From: Pelobacter seleniigenes DSM 18267
Lineage (GTDB): Bacteria; Desulfobacterota; Desulfuromonadia; Desulfuromonadales; Geopsychrobacteraceae
Length of the DNA: 64,000 nt
NCBI RefSeq assembly: GCF_000711225.1
Contig: NZ_JOMG01000002.1
Coordinates: 1,252,501-1,316,500, forward strand
Direction of reading: 5' to 3'
In this document: positions 34,957-43,770 of the stretch, piece after piece
Layout: each line of letters starts with the position of its first letter
How positions within the stretch are numbered: the first letter of the stretch is position 1
Position numbers and translations under genes: made by a program
The notes under the pieces: model-generated
The model's input: the letters and a program-made list of their open reading frames with translations, nothing else
The model's database searches: none
What the model was told of the DNA's origin: nothing

Positions 34957-36348
34957 ATGCCGCGCAAATACGATATTATCGTCCTCGGTGCCGGAACCAC
35001 CGCCTTCGGCGGCGCTCGCATTGCCGCAGCCCAGGGGAAAAAGGTGGTGATGATCGAGCAGTCCCAAATCGGCGGCACCTGCGTCAACTGGGGCTGTATT
35101 CCCAGCAAAACCCTGATTCATAAAGCCGAAATGTATCACGGCGCCCGCAAGGGTGAAGGCTGGGGTCTCAATCTGCGGGCCGGCTATCCTGACTGCGGCA
35201 CCTTGATGCCGCTGAAAACCAATGCCGTCGAAACCGTCCGCACCACCCATTACCAACGTGAGCTGCGCAACACTCCCAATATGGAGGTGGTCCACGCCCG
35301 GGGCCGCTTCGTGGCACCGTTTGAGATAGAAGCCGGTGAAGAGATCTTCACCGCACCGCAGATTCTCATTGCCACTGGCGGCGAACCGCGGGTGGTGCCC
35401 ATCCCCGGCCTCGACAAAGTCCACTACCTGACCAGCTACAGCGCCCTGCACCTGCCATGTTTTCCAGAGTCCATCATCATCCTTGGCGGTGGTGTAATCG
35501 CCCTGGAAATGGGGCAGATGTTCGCCAGGTTCGGCACCAGGGTCACAATCCTGGAGCGCGGCCCGCGTTTGCTGGCGGAATTCGACCTGCGCCTGACCGA
35601 GCAGTTTCGCGCCATGTTGGAAGCCGAAGGAGTCAGAATCCTCTGTAATGTCGATGCCCTGCGCGTTGACAAGGTCGGTGAGGCGACCTGCCTGTATGCA
35701 TTGATCAACGGCGCCGAGGTCGGCTTCAGCGCCGAACGGCTGATGCTCGCCATCGGCACCCAGCCGCTCACCCGGGGTCTGGGTCTGGAGGAGATCGGCG
35801 TCCAAACCGACGCCGCCGGCTTTATCAAGGTCGATCAGCAACTGCGCACCAGCGTACCCGGGATCTGGGCGGCCGGTGACGTCACCGGCGCGCCGCTGAT
35901 CGCTCCGGCAGGAGCCCGCGAAGCCCAGATCGCCGTCCGCAACATGCTCGATCCCGACGGCAACCACACCATTGATCATCGCTATTCCCCCATGGCGGTC
36001 TTCGTCGATCCCGAATTTGCCACGGTCGGGCTGACCAAATATCAGGCCGAGGCCAAAGGCTACCAGGTGGTCACGACCTTTCTGCATCTGGACCGGGTGC
36101 CCAAAGCCCACGTCATGGGCGAAATGCTGGGCGGGGTCATTCTCACCGCGGAACAGGGCAGCGGTAAAGTCCTCGGGGTCCAGATGCTCTGCCCGCGGGC
36201 CGCGGACATCATTCATGAAGCAACCATGGCGGTGCAGTTCGGCATCAATGTCGCCGAGTTGGCAACCATGGTTCATGTCTACCCCAGTATCAGTGACGCC
36301 CTGCGCCAGGCGGCCCGGGAAAACGCCATGGAGCAGGGGCTGTTATAA
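34957..36348 (+). CDS. MerA-like FAD-dependent pyridine nucleotide-disulfide oxidoreductase
   Basis: 463 residues. FAD motif LGAGTTAFGGARIAAAQGKK, redox pair Cys42/Cys47 in GGTCVNWGCIPSKT, NAD(P) motif IILGGGVIALEMGQM, second FAD block GIWAAGDVTG and a C-terminal dimerisation domain. The usual HxHPTxSE base of lipoamide dehydrogenases reads HVYPSISD here: the catalytic His is Tyr, as in mercuric reductases. Yet there is no N-terminal HMA domain and no C-terminal Cys-Cys, so mercury reduction is doubtful. No mer genes nearby. Substrate unknown. Confidence 0.85.
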   Translation: MPRKYDIIVLGAGTTAFGGARIAAAQGKKVVMIEQSQIGGTCVNWGCIPSKTLIHKAEMYHGARKGEGWGLNLRAGYPDCGTLMPLKTNAVETVRTTHYQRELRNTPNMEVVHARGRFVAPFEIEAGEEIFTAPQILIATGGEPRVVPIPGLDKVHYLTSYSALHLPCFPESIIILGGGVIALEMGQMFARFGTRVTILERGPRLLAEFDLRLTEQFRAMLEAEGVRILCNVDALRVDKVGEATCLYALINGAEVGFSAERLMLAIGTQPLTRGLGLEEIGVQTDAAGFIKVDQQLRTSVPGIWAAGDVTGAPLIAPAGAREAQIAVRNMLDPDGNHTIDHRYSPMAVFVDPEFATVGLTKYQAEAKGYQVVTTFLHLDRVPKAHVMGEMLGGVILTAEQGSGKVLGVQMLCPRAADIIHEATMAVQFGINVAELATMVHVYPSISDALRQAARENAMEQGLL

Positions 36349-36376
36349 GCAGCGATCCAACCCCAGGAAAAGCATC

Positions 36377-36415
36377 GCCAAGCCGCCAGCCCGCAACATT
36401 GGCTGGCGGCTTGGC
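36377..36415 (+). terminator. Long perfect hairpin after the MerA-like gene
   Basis: GCCAAGCCGCCAGCC and GGCTGGCGGCTTGGC make a perfect 15-bp stem with a nine-base loop, 28 bases after the stop. Followed by AATAACC, so no U-tract. Confidence 0.65.
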
Positions 36416-36638
36416 AATAACCATCCGCACCGAGCACAACACCTCCCACCCACCAAAAAAAATAAATATATAAAAGTATTCTATTTTTCGAACTAGACAG
36501 ATTGCCTAAAATTAAAGGCCAGAAAGTCCAAAGCACGTTCTGACTACGGCAGATCGAGACAACTGTTCCACTAATTTAAAAACCATGTTATAAACTCACA
36601 GATCGTGCATATTCGCCAGTCCTGCGGTTTGGGAAGCC

Positions 36639-38594
36639 ATGAATCGACTGCTCAATAATCTGAAAATCCGTTCCAAAATGCTGGTTGTCATTTTGCCTCT
36701 GGTTGTCGTTCCCATTTTCGTCCTCGGAGCGGTGATCGGCTATGTCGCTACTGAACAGGCTTATCAGGGATTGACCGCCACCAGCAAGGCCGATCTGGAC
36801 CACATGGCCGACTTCACCCTGGACCTGCTCGACGGCCACCATCGGCAGTTCGAAGTCTATCGCGAAGACAAGAAAAACATCGTCCGCCAGGAAATGAAGA
36901 CCCTGGTCGATCTGGCCTACAACCTGATCAATCAGCAGCAGGCCTATTTGGCCGCCGGCACCATCGATCTGCAAACTGCGCAGCAGGCCGCCCGCAACAG
37001 TTTCAAGGAGGTGAGCATCGGCAGCAGTGGCTATCTGTTTGCCCTGACCAGCGCCGGCACCCTCAAGGTCCACCCGGTCCGGGAAGGTGAAAATATCATC
37101 GATGCCCATGACGAGCAGGGGCGCTATTTCATCCGCGAGATGACCGCGCAGGCTATTTCCTCCCCGCCCGGCAAGGTTCTTTACACCATTTACCCCTGGC
37201 GCAACGAACAGCTGGGGGATCTGCGTCCGCGCAACAAGATTGTCGCCTTTCGCTACTGCCCGGAATGGGACTGGATCGTCGCCGCCGGTGGCTACCTGGA
37301 TGAAACCTATGATGACCCGGCCTTTGAAAGGGCCGCCATGACCACCCTCGCCGAACAGATCAAAAGCAAAAAAGTCGGCGAAACCGGCTACATCTATTGC
37401 ATGACCAGGGACGGGACCCTCACCATCCACCCCGACGCCGAAGGGGAAAATCTGCTCCAGAGCAGGGATTCCAACGGCAGGGCCTTTATCGCCGAGATGG
37501 TCGAGCACAAGAATGGCTGGATTCGCTACCCCTGGCTCAACAAGGGGGAGAGCAGGGCTCGGATGAAAATCGTCCGCTACCGCTACTTTGAACCCTGGGA
37601 CTGGATCGTTGCGGTGGGCAGCTACGAAGACGAGTTTTACCGCACCGCCGACGCCCTGAAATGGCGCATTGCCCTGCATGTGTTATTGCTGCCCCTGCTC
37701 ATCGGCCTGATCGCAGCCGGGCTGGTCTTCCTGGCGGCGAGAATGCTGACCGAGCCGATCCACAACATGATCACAGTGATTCGCAAGGTCAAACAGGGTC
37801 GTCTCGACGAACAGATGACCGTGGCCGGCCGGGATGAACTGGGCGAACTGGCGATCGCCTTTAACCGCATGACCCGCATGCTGCGAAAAAACAAGGAGCT
37901 GGAAGCAGCCCTGGCCCAGCAAGGAAAAATGGCCTCCCTGGGCGTCCTCTCCTCGGGCGTGGCCCACGAAATCAACAATCCCCTCGGAGTCATCCTCGGC
38001 TATGCCGGTTACCTGGAGAAAAAAATCCCTGCAGACGACCCCAACTTCAGCTATATCCATGAGATCAAACGGGAGAGCAAGCGCTGCAAAAAGATCGTCC
38101 AGGATCTGCTCAGCTACTCGCGCACCCCCAAACCGGTCCTCGAGCCGGCCGACATCAATCAGCTGTTGCGGCAGATCATCGATTTCGCCAGCAACCACAC
38201 CGACCTCCACCATGTCACCATCAAGCAGGACCTAGGGGCAGAGATTCCGCAGATTTCCGTTGATGCCGACCAACTGCGCCAGGTCGCCATCAACCTGCTG
38301 CTCAACGCCGGCTCAGCATCGCCGCAGGGCGGTGAGATCCGCGTCTCCACCCGACTCGAGGATGACAAGTTCATCCGCATTGAATTCACCGATTTCGGTG
38401 CCGGCATCGCCGAAGAGAATCTGGAAAAAATCTTTGAGCCCTTTTTCACCACCAAGGCGCGCGGCACGGGTCTCGGCCTGGCCATCACCAAGCAGATCAT
38501 CGACATGCACCAGGGGGAGATTTGCATCGACTCCGAGAGCGGCCGCGGGACAACGGTCATCATCCGCCTGCCGCTGGTGCGGGAAGAATACTGA
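36639..38594 (+). CDS. Cache-domain sensor histidine kinase
   Basis: 651 residues. Transmembrane helices at about 15-37 and 345-366 bracket a large periplasmic region with two tandem Cache-type repeats; each repeat has a GYLFALTSAGTLKVHPVREG- or GYIYCMTRDGTLTIHPDAEG-like core and an EWDWIVAAGGY- or PWDWIVAVGSY-like end. HAMP, HisKA (VLSSGVAHEINNPLG) and HATPase with TKARGTGLGLAITKQ follow. sCache_2-type sensors often bind small carboxylates. Followed 39 bases later by a sigma-54 activator gene, its probable partner. Confidence 0.93.
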   Translation: MNRLLNNLKIRSKMLVVILPLVVVPIFVLGAVIGYVATEQAYQGLTATSKADLDHMADFTLDLLDGHHRQFEVYREDKKNIVRQEMKTLVDLAYNLINQQQAYLAAGTIDLQTAQQAARNSFKEVSIGSSGYLFALTSAGTLKVHPVREGENIIDAHDEQGRYFIREMTAQAISSPPGKVLYTIYPWRNEQLGDLRPRNKIVAFRYCPEWDWIVAAGGYLDETYDDPAFERAAMTTLAEQIKSKKVGETGYIYCMTRDGTLTIHPDAEGENLLQSRDSNGRAFIAEMVEHKNGWIRYPWLNKGESRARMKIVRYRYFEPWDWIVAVGSYEDEFYRTADALKWRIALHVLLLPLLIGLIAAGLVFLAARMLTEPIHNMITVIRKVKQGRLDEQMTVAGRDELGELAIAFNRMTRMLRKNKELEAALAQQGKMASLGVLSSGVAHEINNPLGVILGYAGYLEKKIPADDPNFSYIHEIKRESKRCKKIVQDLLSYSRTPKPVLEPADINQLLRQIIDFASNHTDLHHVTIKQDLGAEIPQISVDADQLRQVAINLLLNAGSASPQGGEIRVSTRLEDDKFIRIEFTDFGAGIAEENLEKIFEPFFTTKARGTGLGLAITKQIIDMHQGEICIDSESGRGTTVIIRLPLVREEY

Positions 38595-38633
38595 TTCAGG
38601 CCACTTAACATATTGCACAAGGAAGAAATGACC

Positions 38634-40001
38634 ATGTCCGCCAAAAAGATCATGATCATCGACAACGAACAGGGACTGTGCCGGATGATGGCGGCCGTGC
38701 TGATGGATGAGGGGCATGCGGTCAGAACCTTTACCGATCCCCTGGAGGCCATGGACCTGTTCCGGCCCGGCTGCTGGGACCTGGTGATCAGCGACATCAA
38801 GATGCCGGGGATTGACGGGCTGGAAGTGCTGCAGCGGGTCAAGGCCAGGGACAGCGGCGTTCCGGTGGTTATGATTACCGCCTTTGCCACCGTGGAAATG
38901 TCGATTCAGGCCCTGCGCAAAGGGGCCTACGATATGCTGACAAAACCCTTTGAGCCAGACGAGCTGCTGTTCCGGGTCCGCAATGCCCTGAACCATAACC
39001 AGCTGAAAACAGAAAACCGCCAGCTTAAGGAAACCCTGGCCGGCAAATTCAACTTCGACAACATCATCGGCGCATCGACCATCCTCCAGCAGCTCCTGGA
39101 AAAAGTCCAAAAAGTTGCGGTCCGCGACACCTCGGTGATGATCACCGGCGAATCCGGAACCGGCAAGGAACTGATCGCCCAGGCGATTCACTACAATTCG
39201 CCACGCAAGGAAAAGCCGTTTATTGCCATCAATTGCGGGGCTATTCCCGATTCAGTCCTGGAAAGCGAACTGTTCGGACACAAAAAGGGCGCCTTCACCG
39301 GCGCCGACGCGGATAAAATCGGTCTGCTCAAAGCAGCCGACGGGGGCACCCTGTTCCTGGATGAAATCGGCAATCTTCCCCTCTCCGTCCAGAAAACCCT
39401 GCTGCGCTTTCTCCAAGAACAGGAATTCCGACGGATCGGCGATACGGTCCCGACCCGGGTCGATGTCCGGCTGATCTCGGCGACCAACTCGGACCTGGAA
39501 CAGGAGGTTCAGCGTGGCAGTTTCCGCGAGGATTTTTTTTATCGGCTCAATGTCATCAACCTGCACCTGCCGCCGTTGCGCCAGCGCAAAGCGGATATCC
39601 CGCTGCTGGCGGCCCATTTCATTGCCGACCAGAATAAAAAGTTCAAGACCGAAATCAGCGGGCTCACACCAGAGGCGCAGGCCGCCGCCTGTGAGTATGC
39701 CTGGCCGGGCAACATCCGCCAGCTCAAGAACGTCATCGAAGCCTGTCTGACCATCGAAACCGAGCAGCGTATCAGCCTGGCGACCCTGGCCCAGTTCATC
39801 GAAACGGACAGCGCCGTCACCCCGCCGGACAATGACTACAACCAGGCCCTGGCACGGTTTGAAATCGACTATCTGCGCCAGCTGCTGAGCGCCGCCGACG
39901 GCAACATCGAAGCAGCCGCCCAAAAAGCCAACATGAATATGGCGACCATCTATCGGAAAATGAAAAAATACGGTTTGCGCAAAGAAGACATGATCAACTG
40001 A
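38634..40001 (+). CDS. NtrC-family sigma-54-dependent response regulator
   Basis: 455 residues. Receiver domain with phospho-Asp in LVISDIKMPGIDG, AAA+ domain with Walker A GESGTGKELIA, the sigma-54 contact motif GAFTGA, Walker B GGTLFLDEIGNL, and a Fis-type helix-turn-helix at the end (AAQKANMNMATIYRKMKKY). AAGGAAG lies eight bases before the ATG at 38634; ATG at 38628 is also possible. It stops 13 bp from the end of the facing transport operon, which has a sigma-54 promoter. Confidence 0.94.
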   Translation: MSAKKIMIIDNEQGLCRMMAAVLMDEGHAVRTFTDPLEAMDLFRPGCWDLVISDIKMPGIDGLEVLQRVKARDSGVPVVMITAFATVEMSIQALRKGAYDMLTKPFEPDELLFRVRNALNHNQLKTENRQLKETLAGKFNFDNIIGASTILQQLLEKVQKVAVRDTSVMITGESGTGKELIAQAIHYNSPRKEKPFIAINCGAIPDSVLESELFGHKKGAFTGADADKIGLLKAADGGTLFLDEIGNLPLSVQKTLLRFLQEQEFRRIGDTVPTRVDVRLISATNSDLEQEVQRGSFREDFFYRLNVINLHLPPLRQRKADIPLLAAHFIADQNKKFKTEISGLTPEAQAAACEYAWPGNIRQLKNVIEACLTIETEQRISLATLAQFIETDSAVTPPDNDYNQALARFEIDYLRQLLSAADGNIEAAAQKANMNMATIYRKMKKYGLRKEDMIN

Positions 40002-40013
40002 AGGGAAGGGCGC

Positions 40014-40352
40014 TTAGCCGAAATCAAGCATCTCCATGAACGAAACCCCGACCGGTTTCATCACCCACAAGCCCAGCACCAGCAGGATCAGAATGGTCAT
40101 CACCCAGTTGAGCACCTGGGTCCGAAAGGCCCAGTCGGGTTCCTTGCGCGGCTTGTCCAGTTCGGCTTTCTTTTTGTCTTTCACCCGAACCGCCGAGGTT
40201 TTGCGCAACAATCGGCCGGAAGACAAAAACAGGACGGCCGACACCACAAACTGCGGCATGACGTCTGTGCTGACCGCTCCCGACGCCAGCAGAACGGCGT
40301 AGTAGGCCAAAGCGAGCAGCCCGAGAAATGTCATATGTCGGCCAGGATTCAT
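40014..40352 (-). CDS. Small membrane protein at the end of the transport operon
   Basis: 112 residues. Hydrophobic helices at about 9-26, 31-46 and 82-101 surround a charged cytoplasmic stretch (VRVKDKKKAELDKPRKEPD). GGAG five bases upstream supports the ATG. No family recognised. It is third in the operon after the OFA permease and AceTr-like genes, so a transport accessory role is possible. Confidence 0.7.
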   Translation of the reverse strand: MNPGRHMTFLGLLALAYYAVLLASGAVSTDVMPQFVVSAVLFLSSGRLLRKTSAVRVKDKKKAELDKPRKEPDWAFRTQVLNWVMTILILLVLGLWVMKPVGVSFMEMLDFG

Positions 40353-40406
40353 CTTTTCTCCGTTTCAAGAGAAGCTTAATTCAAGTAAACCTTATCCGGC
40401 CATATT

Positions 40407-41009
40407 TTACAAGCCTTGCCGGTCGTCCTCTTCGGGCGAACAGTCACCCAGCGGGAAAATCTCGCGCCCCGCCAATTGCCGACAGAACTGCGCCAAAGCC
40501 ATATAGCCGGCCACGCTCGAAGCCAAAATCCCGGTCGTGCAGCCGATGATGAGAAACACCTGGTCAGTCCGCAGATAGTCCATGGCCAGAGCCAGAAAAG
40601 AGAACATCATGGTGCCGTACAACATCTGCATCGCCAGGCTCTGGCGGAAACTGCCCAAAAATCGAACCGCCATAAACAGCCCCCACAGGCTGAGAAAGGA
40701 AAACATGGTCAGGGCATTCGGCTGTCGCCCAAGCCCAAGGGCAGGAAACACCTGGTAACTGATCAGCGACAGCCAAAAAATCCCCAGCGGCAACAGGGTC
40801 ACGGCAGCTTCCACCCGCCCCTGTTGGCGGCTGCTGATCCCGATGAGCAATTGAACCGCTCCGCCGGTCAGCAGAATCGAGCCGGTCAGCAGCACCGGTG
40901 GCCGATAGCCGTCGAGCTGGCTGAGCATATAAAAAGCCAGGGTTGCGGCCAGCGCCAGCAGCCCTAAGCTCGGAAATCGACTCCCCTTGGCCAAGACCAG
41001 TGCACTCAT
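40407..41009 (-). CDS. AceTr (YaaH/SatP-like) family membrane protein
   Basis: 200 residues with six predicted transmembrane helices in even spacing, the length and topology of the acetate uptake transporter family. The N-terminal SLGLLALAATLAFYML takes the place of the family's NPAPLGLxGF motif but lacks the NPAP part, so the assignment is tentative. GGAGG lies eight bases before the ATG at 41009. It lies in an operon with the OFA permease, separated by a stable hairpin. Confidence 0.6.
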   Translation of the reverse strand: MSALVLAKGSRFPSLGLLALAATLAFYMLSQLDGYRPPVLLTGSILLTGGAVQLLIGISSRQQGRVEAAVTLLPLGIFWLSLISYQVFPALGLGRQPNALTMFSFLSLWGLFMAVRFLGSFRQSLAMQMLYGTMMFSFLALAMDYLRTDQVFLIIGCTTGILASSVAGYMALAQFCRQLAGREIFPLGDCSPEEDDRQGL

Positions 41010-41042
41010 CACGCCTTCCTCCCGTCAGATGACAGTCTCCAG

Positions 41043-41072
41043 GGCAATGCCCCGCGCATGCGGGGCATTGCC
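41043..41072 (-). promoter_or_regulatory. Intercistronic hairpin in the transport operon
   Basis: GGCAATGCCCCGC and GCGGGGCATTGCC form a perfect 13-bp stem with a GCAT loop between the OFA and AceTr-like genes. No U-tract follows; it may stabilise the upstream mRNA segment or lower downstream expression. Confidence 0.6.
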
Positions 41073-41092
41073 TCAGAACCGCCAAGCCGATT

Positions 41093-42748
41093 CTATTTGC
41101 CTGCTTCCTGCAACGCCAGCTCCTCGTCTTCGAGGGGCAGTTCCTGGGTTTCGACAACCCGCGCCGGAGCTTTCTGGGTGCGCAACGACGTGGCCATCAT
41201 CGCCCCGACCAGCAACAGCACCCCGGCAGCAATAAAGGACGAGTCCATACTGCCGGTTTTAACCTTGAGCATTTCCGAGACGCGCACCAATACAAAAGCG
41301 CCAACCCCCCAGGCGGAGAACAGGATCCCGTAATTCATGCCGAAATTCTTCATCCCCCAGCTGTCCTTGGCAAAGGAGGGGAAGAGGGACAGGTTGGTTC
41401 CGTAGTTAAAGACCATGGCCGTCACCAGCAAGGCGACCAGCACCGGATGGCTGCCATCCCCGCCCAGTACCGGGATCGCGGCAAACATCAACAGAGCCTG
41501 GAACACCAGCATCAGGCAGAGGGTGGTGCCCCGGCCTATTTTGTCGGAAACCACGCCGGCCACCAGCCGCCCACCGGCATTGCCGACCGACATGATGACA
41601 ACTACCAGAAAGGCCATCTCGCCCATCGAGGCCTTGGCCAACCCCTTGGCGCTGCCGATCACCATCAAACCGGCGCCGGCGCCGATAAAATAACAGAGCC
41701 AAAGAGTATAAAAACGGCTGCTTTTAAACAGTTGCAAAGGGGAAAGATCATTCCCCGCAGCAACCACCTTGGCGGCCCCGGGTTGCGCCTTGCCGGCAAC
41801 AAACCCCTGCGGGGGATTAACAATGAACAGTGCCAGGCTGCTGACCGCAATCGCAAAAGCGATCCCAAAAAACATCATGGCCTGCTGAAGACCGTACTCC
41901 GCCAACAGATACTTGGCCAAAGGAGCGATATAGACCGAGGCAAGCCCGAATCCCGACACCACAATGCCGGCCACCAATCCGGTCTTGGCGGGCGGGAACC
42001 ACTTAAGGGCCGGGGGCGTCGCCGCCGAATAACCGAAGCCGATACCAGCCCCGGCCAGAACCCCGAAGCCGAGCACCCAGGCCCAATAGTCCGTGGTCTG
42101 TGAAATCCACACGAACCCGGCGCCGACCAGCAACCCGCCGATGATACAGGTCACCCGGGGGCCGAATTTATCCTGACACTTGCCAGCCATGATCATGGCC
42201 GCGGCAAAAGCCAGGCAGGCAACCGCATAAGGATCGTTGACGCTGGCGGCATCCCAGTTAAAAGCATTGGGACCACCCGCCGCAATCGAATCGACAATCG
42301 CCCCCTTGAAGATGCTCCAGGTATAAAGAATCCCCAGGGCCAGATTGATCCCCAACCCTGCCAGCAGCACCTGAAGTCCCCGATTTTTGATCTTTTGAGA
42401 TTGCATTGCTGAACTCTCCTCTCTCACAGTTTCATTCAATTGACGATAGGATGTTGCGTATTTCAAACGATAAGCCAGCGGCCACTTATTACTGAATTTG
42501 ATCTCCAGTGGCGTCCGCTCGACCGGCTCCACAGTAGCGGCGGCCGGTTCTGCGGCAACACTTGGTCGGGCAACTGTCGCAAGCTGCAGCACTTCAGGGT
42601 GACGCTCGCTGAGCAAGGCGAACTTGTCGCATTCATGGAACCGGCAGGAGCAGAAGTGGGACATGGCCACAACATCATAGGGAGAGATATAATCCTCCCC
42701 AACATCGCAGTATTTTTTATCCTGGTCAAAAAACGGACAGATCGCCAT
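41093..42748 (-). CDS. OFA-family MFS transporter with N-terminal Cys-rich domain
   Basis: 551 residues. Residues 115-530 form a twelve-helix major facilitator of the oxalate/formate antiporter family (NLALGILYTWSIFK, CIIGGLLVGAGFV, GFGYSAATPPALKWFPPAKTG). Residues 1-55 are a cytosolic cysteine-rich module (CPFF, YC, FCSCRFHEC) joined by a Pro/Ala linker. AAGGAGG stands before the ATG at 42748. A second in-frame ATG at 42406 has its own GGAG, so a shorter permease may also be made. A sigma-54 promoter and a 12-bp palindrome lie upstream. Confidence 0.88.
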   Translation of the reverse strand: MAICPFFDQDKKYCDVGEDYISPYDVVAMSHFCSCRFHECDKFALLSERHPEVLQLATVARPSVAAEPAAATVEPVERTPLEIKFSNKWPLAYRLKYATSYRQLNETVREESSAMQSQKIKNRGLQVLLAGLGINLALGILYTWSIFKGAIVDSIAAGGPNAFNWDAASVNDPYAVACLAFAAAMIMAGKCQDKFGPRVTCIIGGLLVGAGFVWISQTTDYWAWVLGFGVLAGAGIGFGYSAATPPALKWFPPAKTGLVAGIVVSGFGLASVYIAPLAKYLLAEYGLQQAMMFFGIAFAIAVSSLALFIVNPPQGFVAGKAQPGAAKVVAAGNDLSPLQLFKSSRFYTLWLCYFIGAGAGLMVIGSAKGLAKASMGEMAFLVVVIMSVGNAGGRLVAGVVSDKIGRGTTLCLMLVFQALLMFAAIPVLGGDGSHPVLVALLVTAMVFNYGTNLSLFPSFAKDSWGMKNFGMNYGILFSAWGVGAFVLVRVSEMLKVKTGSMDSSFIAAGVLLLVGAMMATSLRTQKAPARVVETQELPLEDEELALQEAGK

Positions 42749-42791
42749 GGGTCACCTCCTTGGCCACAACAGGCCCTCGGGTTTTAACCTT

Positions 42792-42807
42792 GGCAATCTT
42801 TATACCA
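42792..42807 (-). promoter_or_regulatory. Candidate sigma-54 promoter of the transport operon
   Basis: On the minus strand TGGTATAAAGATTGCC has GG at 42806-42805 and GC at 42794-42793, ten bases apart. The predicted start near 42781 gives a 33-nt leader ending in a full AAGGAGG. The adjacent NtrC-type gene makes a sigma-54 promoter credible here. Confidence 0.6.
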
Positions 42808-42889
42808 AATCAGAATTTCCTAAAAAATTTCATTAATTTCAATTGCTTACACGGAAATTTTGAGGATTCACCAAGAGCCCAAAAAAATA

Positions 42890-42917
42890 CGGTTTTTTGC
42901 AAATCTGCAAAAAACCG
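42890..42917. promoter_or_regulatory. 12-bp perfect palindrome, candidate enhancer site
   Basis: CGGTTTTTTGCA and TGCAAAAAACCG with four bases between, about 110-135 bp upstream of the predicted start, the usual distance for an NtrC-family enhancer. A second TGCAAA/TTTGCA repeat lies at 43058-43071. Confidence 0.6.
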
Positions 42918-43057
42918 CAACGGGCGAGCCACGATGAAGAGAATTTCTATATAATGAAGTTGCTCTTGTAATATATTGTTTTTATGATTTATTTCAGGAT
43001 ATGTGAGAATAATTTCTTGATAAAAATAACATTGTTTTGCACAGACAAATAACCATC

Positions 43058-43071
43058 TGCAAATTTTTGCA
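43058..43071. promoter_or_regulatory. Second TGCAAA-TT-TTTGCA inverted repeat
   Basis: Six-base arms separated by two bases, sharing the TTTGCA half-site with the larger palindrome at 42890 but in the opposite arrangement. It lies about 100 bp before the cobalamin adenosyltransferase gene and 280 bp before the transport operon. Confidence 0.4.
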
Positions 43072-43172
43072 ATTTTGCGAAATTTCCGCGACTGGCCAAA
43101 CAGTCAGTGGCCGATTAAACTGAAGAAATGGCAATCAGGACAATCCCCAGCACAGATGACAGGAGCAGACAG

Positions 43173-43742
43173 ATGCCAAAACTCGATGAAATTACCACCC
43201 GCGCCGGTGATTCCGGACAAACCGGCCTGGTCGACGGCAGCCGGATCCAGAAATCGTCCCAGCGGGTTCGGACTTACGGCACGGTGGATGAACTGAACTC
43301 GGTGTTTGGCCTGGTGCGCTGCGAGGACCTCCCCGCCGGGCTCAACCAAAAACTACTCCAACTGCAGAACGAACTGTTCAATCTTGGCGGAGAACTGGCA
43401 ACCCCCATTGAAAGCGAGATCTATGCCAGGATCCCCCGCATCCGGCAACAGCAAATCGACCGTCTCGAAGGCTGGATTCAGGAAGCGCGAAGCTGCCTGG
43501 AACCGGCAGAAAACTTTGTCCTGCCTGGCGGCAGTCGTGCTGCCGCCGCCCTGCATCTGGCCAGAACCGTGACCCGACGTTGCGAGCGGGAGCTGGTCGC
43601 GCTGCTGGAAACGGAGCAGATCAATCCGCTCTGCCTGGCCTTTCTCAACCGCTTGTCCGACCTCTGTTTCGTCTGGGCTCGGCTCTGCAACGAAAATGGC
43701 CGGGCCGATATCCATTGGCAGCCCGGCTTTCACCCGGACTGA
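43173..43742 (+). CDS. Cob(I)alamin adenosyltransferase, PduO/MMAB type
   Basis: 189 residues. It attaches the adenosyl group of ATP to cob(I)alamin. The ATP-binding N-terminus TRAGDSGQTGLVDGSR, the RVRTYGTVDELNSVFGLVR helix and the late FVLPGGSRAAAALHLARTVTRRCER and LNRLSDLCFVWAR blocks are classic PduO-type. The ATG at 43173 has AGGAG seven bases before it; the longer frame from 43128 gives an unusual N-terminus. No other cobalamin gene is adjacent. Confidence 0.95.
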   Translation: MPKLDEITTRAGDSGQTGLVDGSRIQKSSQRVRTYGTVDELNSVFGLVRCEDLPAGLNQKLLQLQNELFNLGGELATPIESEIYARIPRIRQQQIDRLEGWIQEARSCLEPAENFVLPGGSRAAAALHLARTVTRRCERELVALLETEQINPLCLAFLNRLSDLCFVWARLCNENGRADIHWQPGFHPD

Positions 43743-43770
43743 TCAGGGCCGCAGCAGCCAGAACAGGGAC

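Noticed and set aside
34927-36276. 449-codon minus-strand frame opposite the MerA-like gene
   Set aside because: Antisense shadow; the plus-strand flavoprotein has all its cofactor motifs.
34957-36348. Genuine mercuric reductase
   Set aside because: No HMA domain, no C-terminal vicinal cysteines and no mer operon neighbours.
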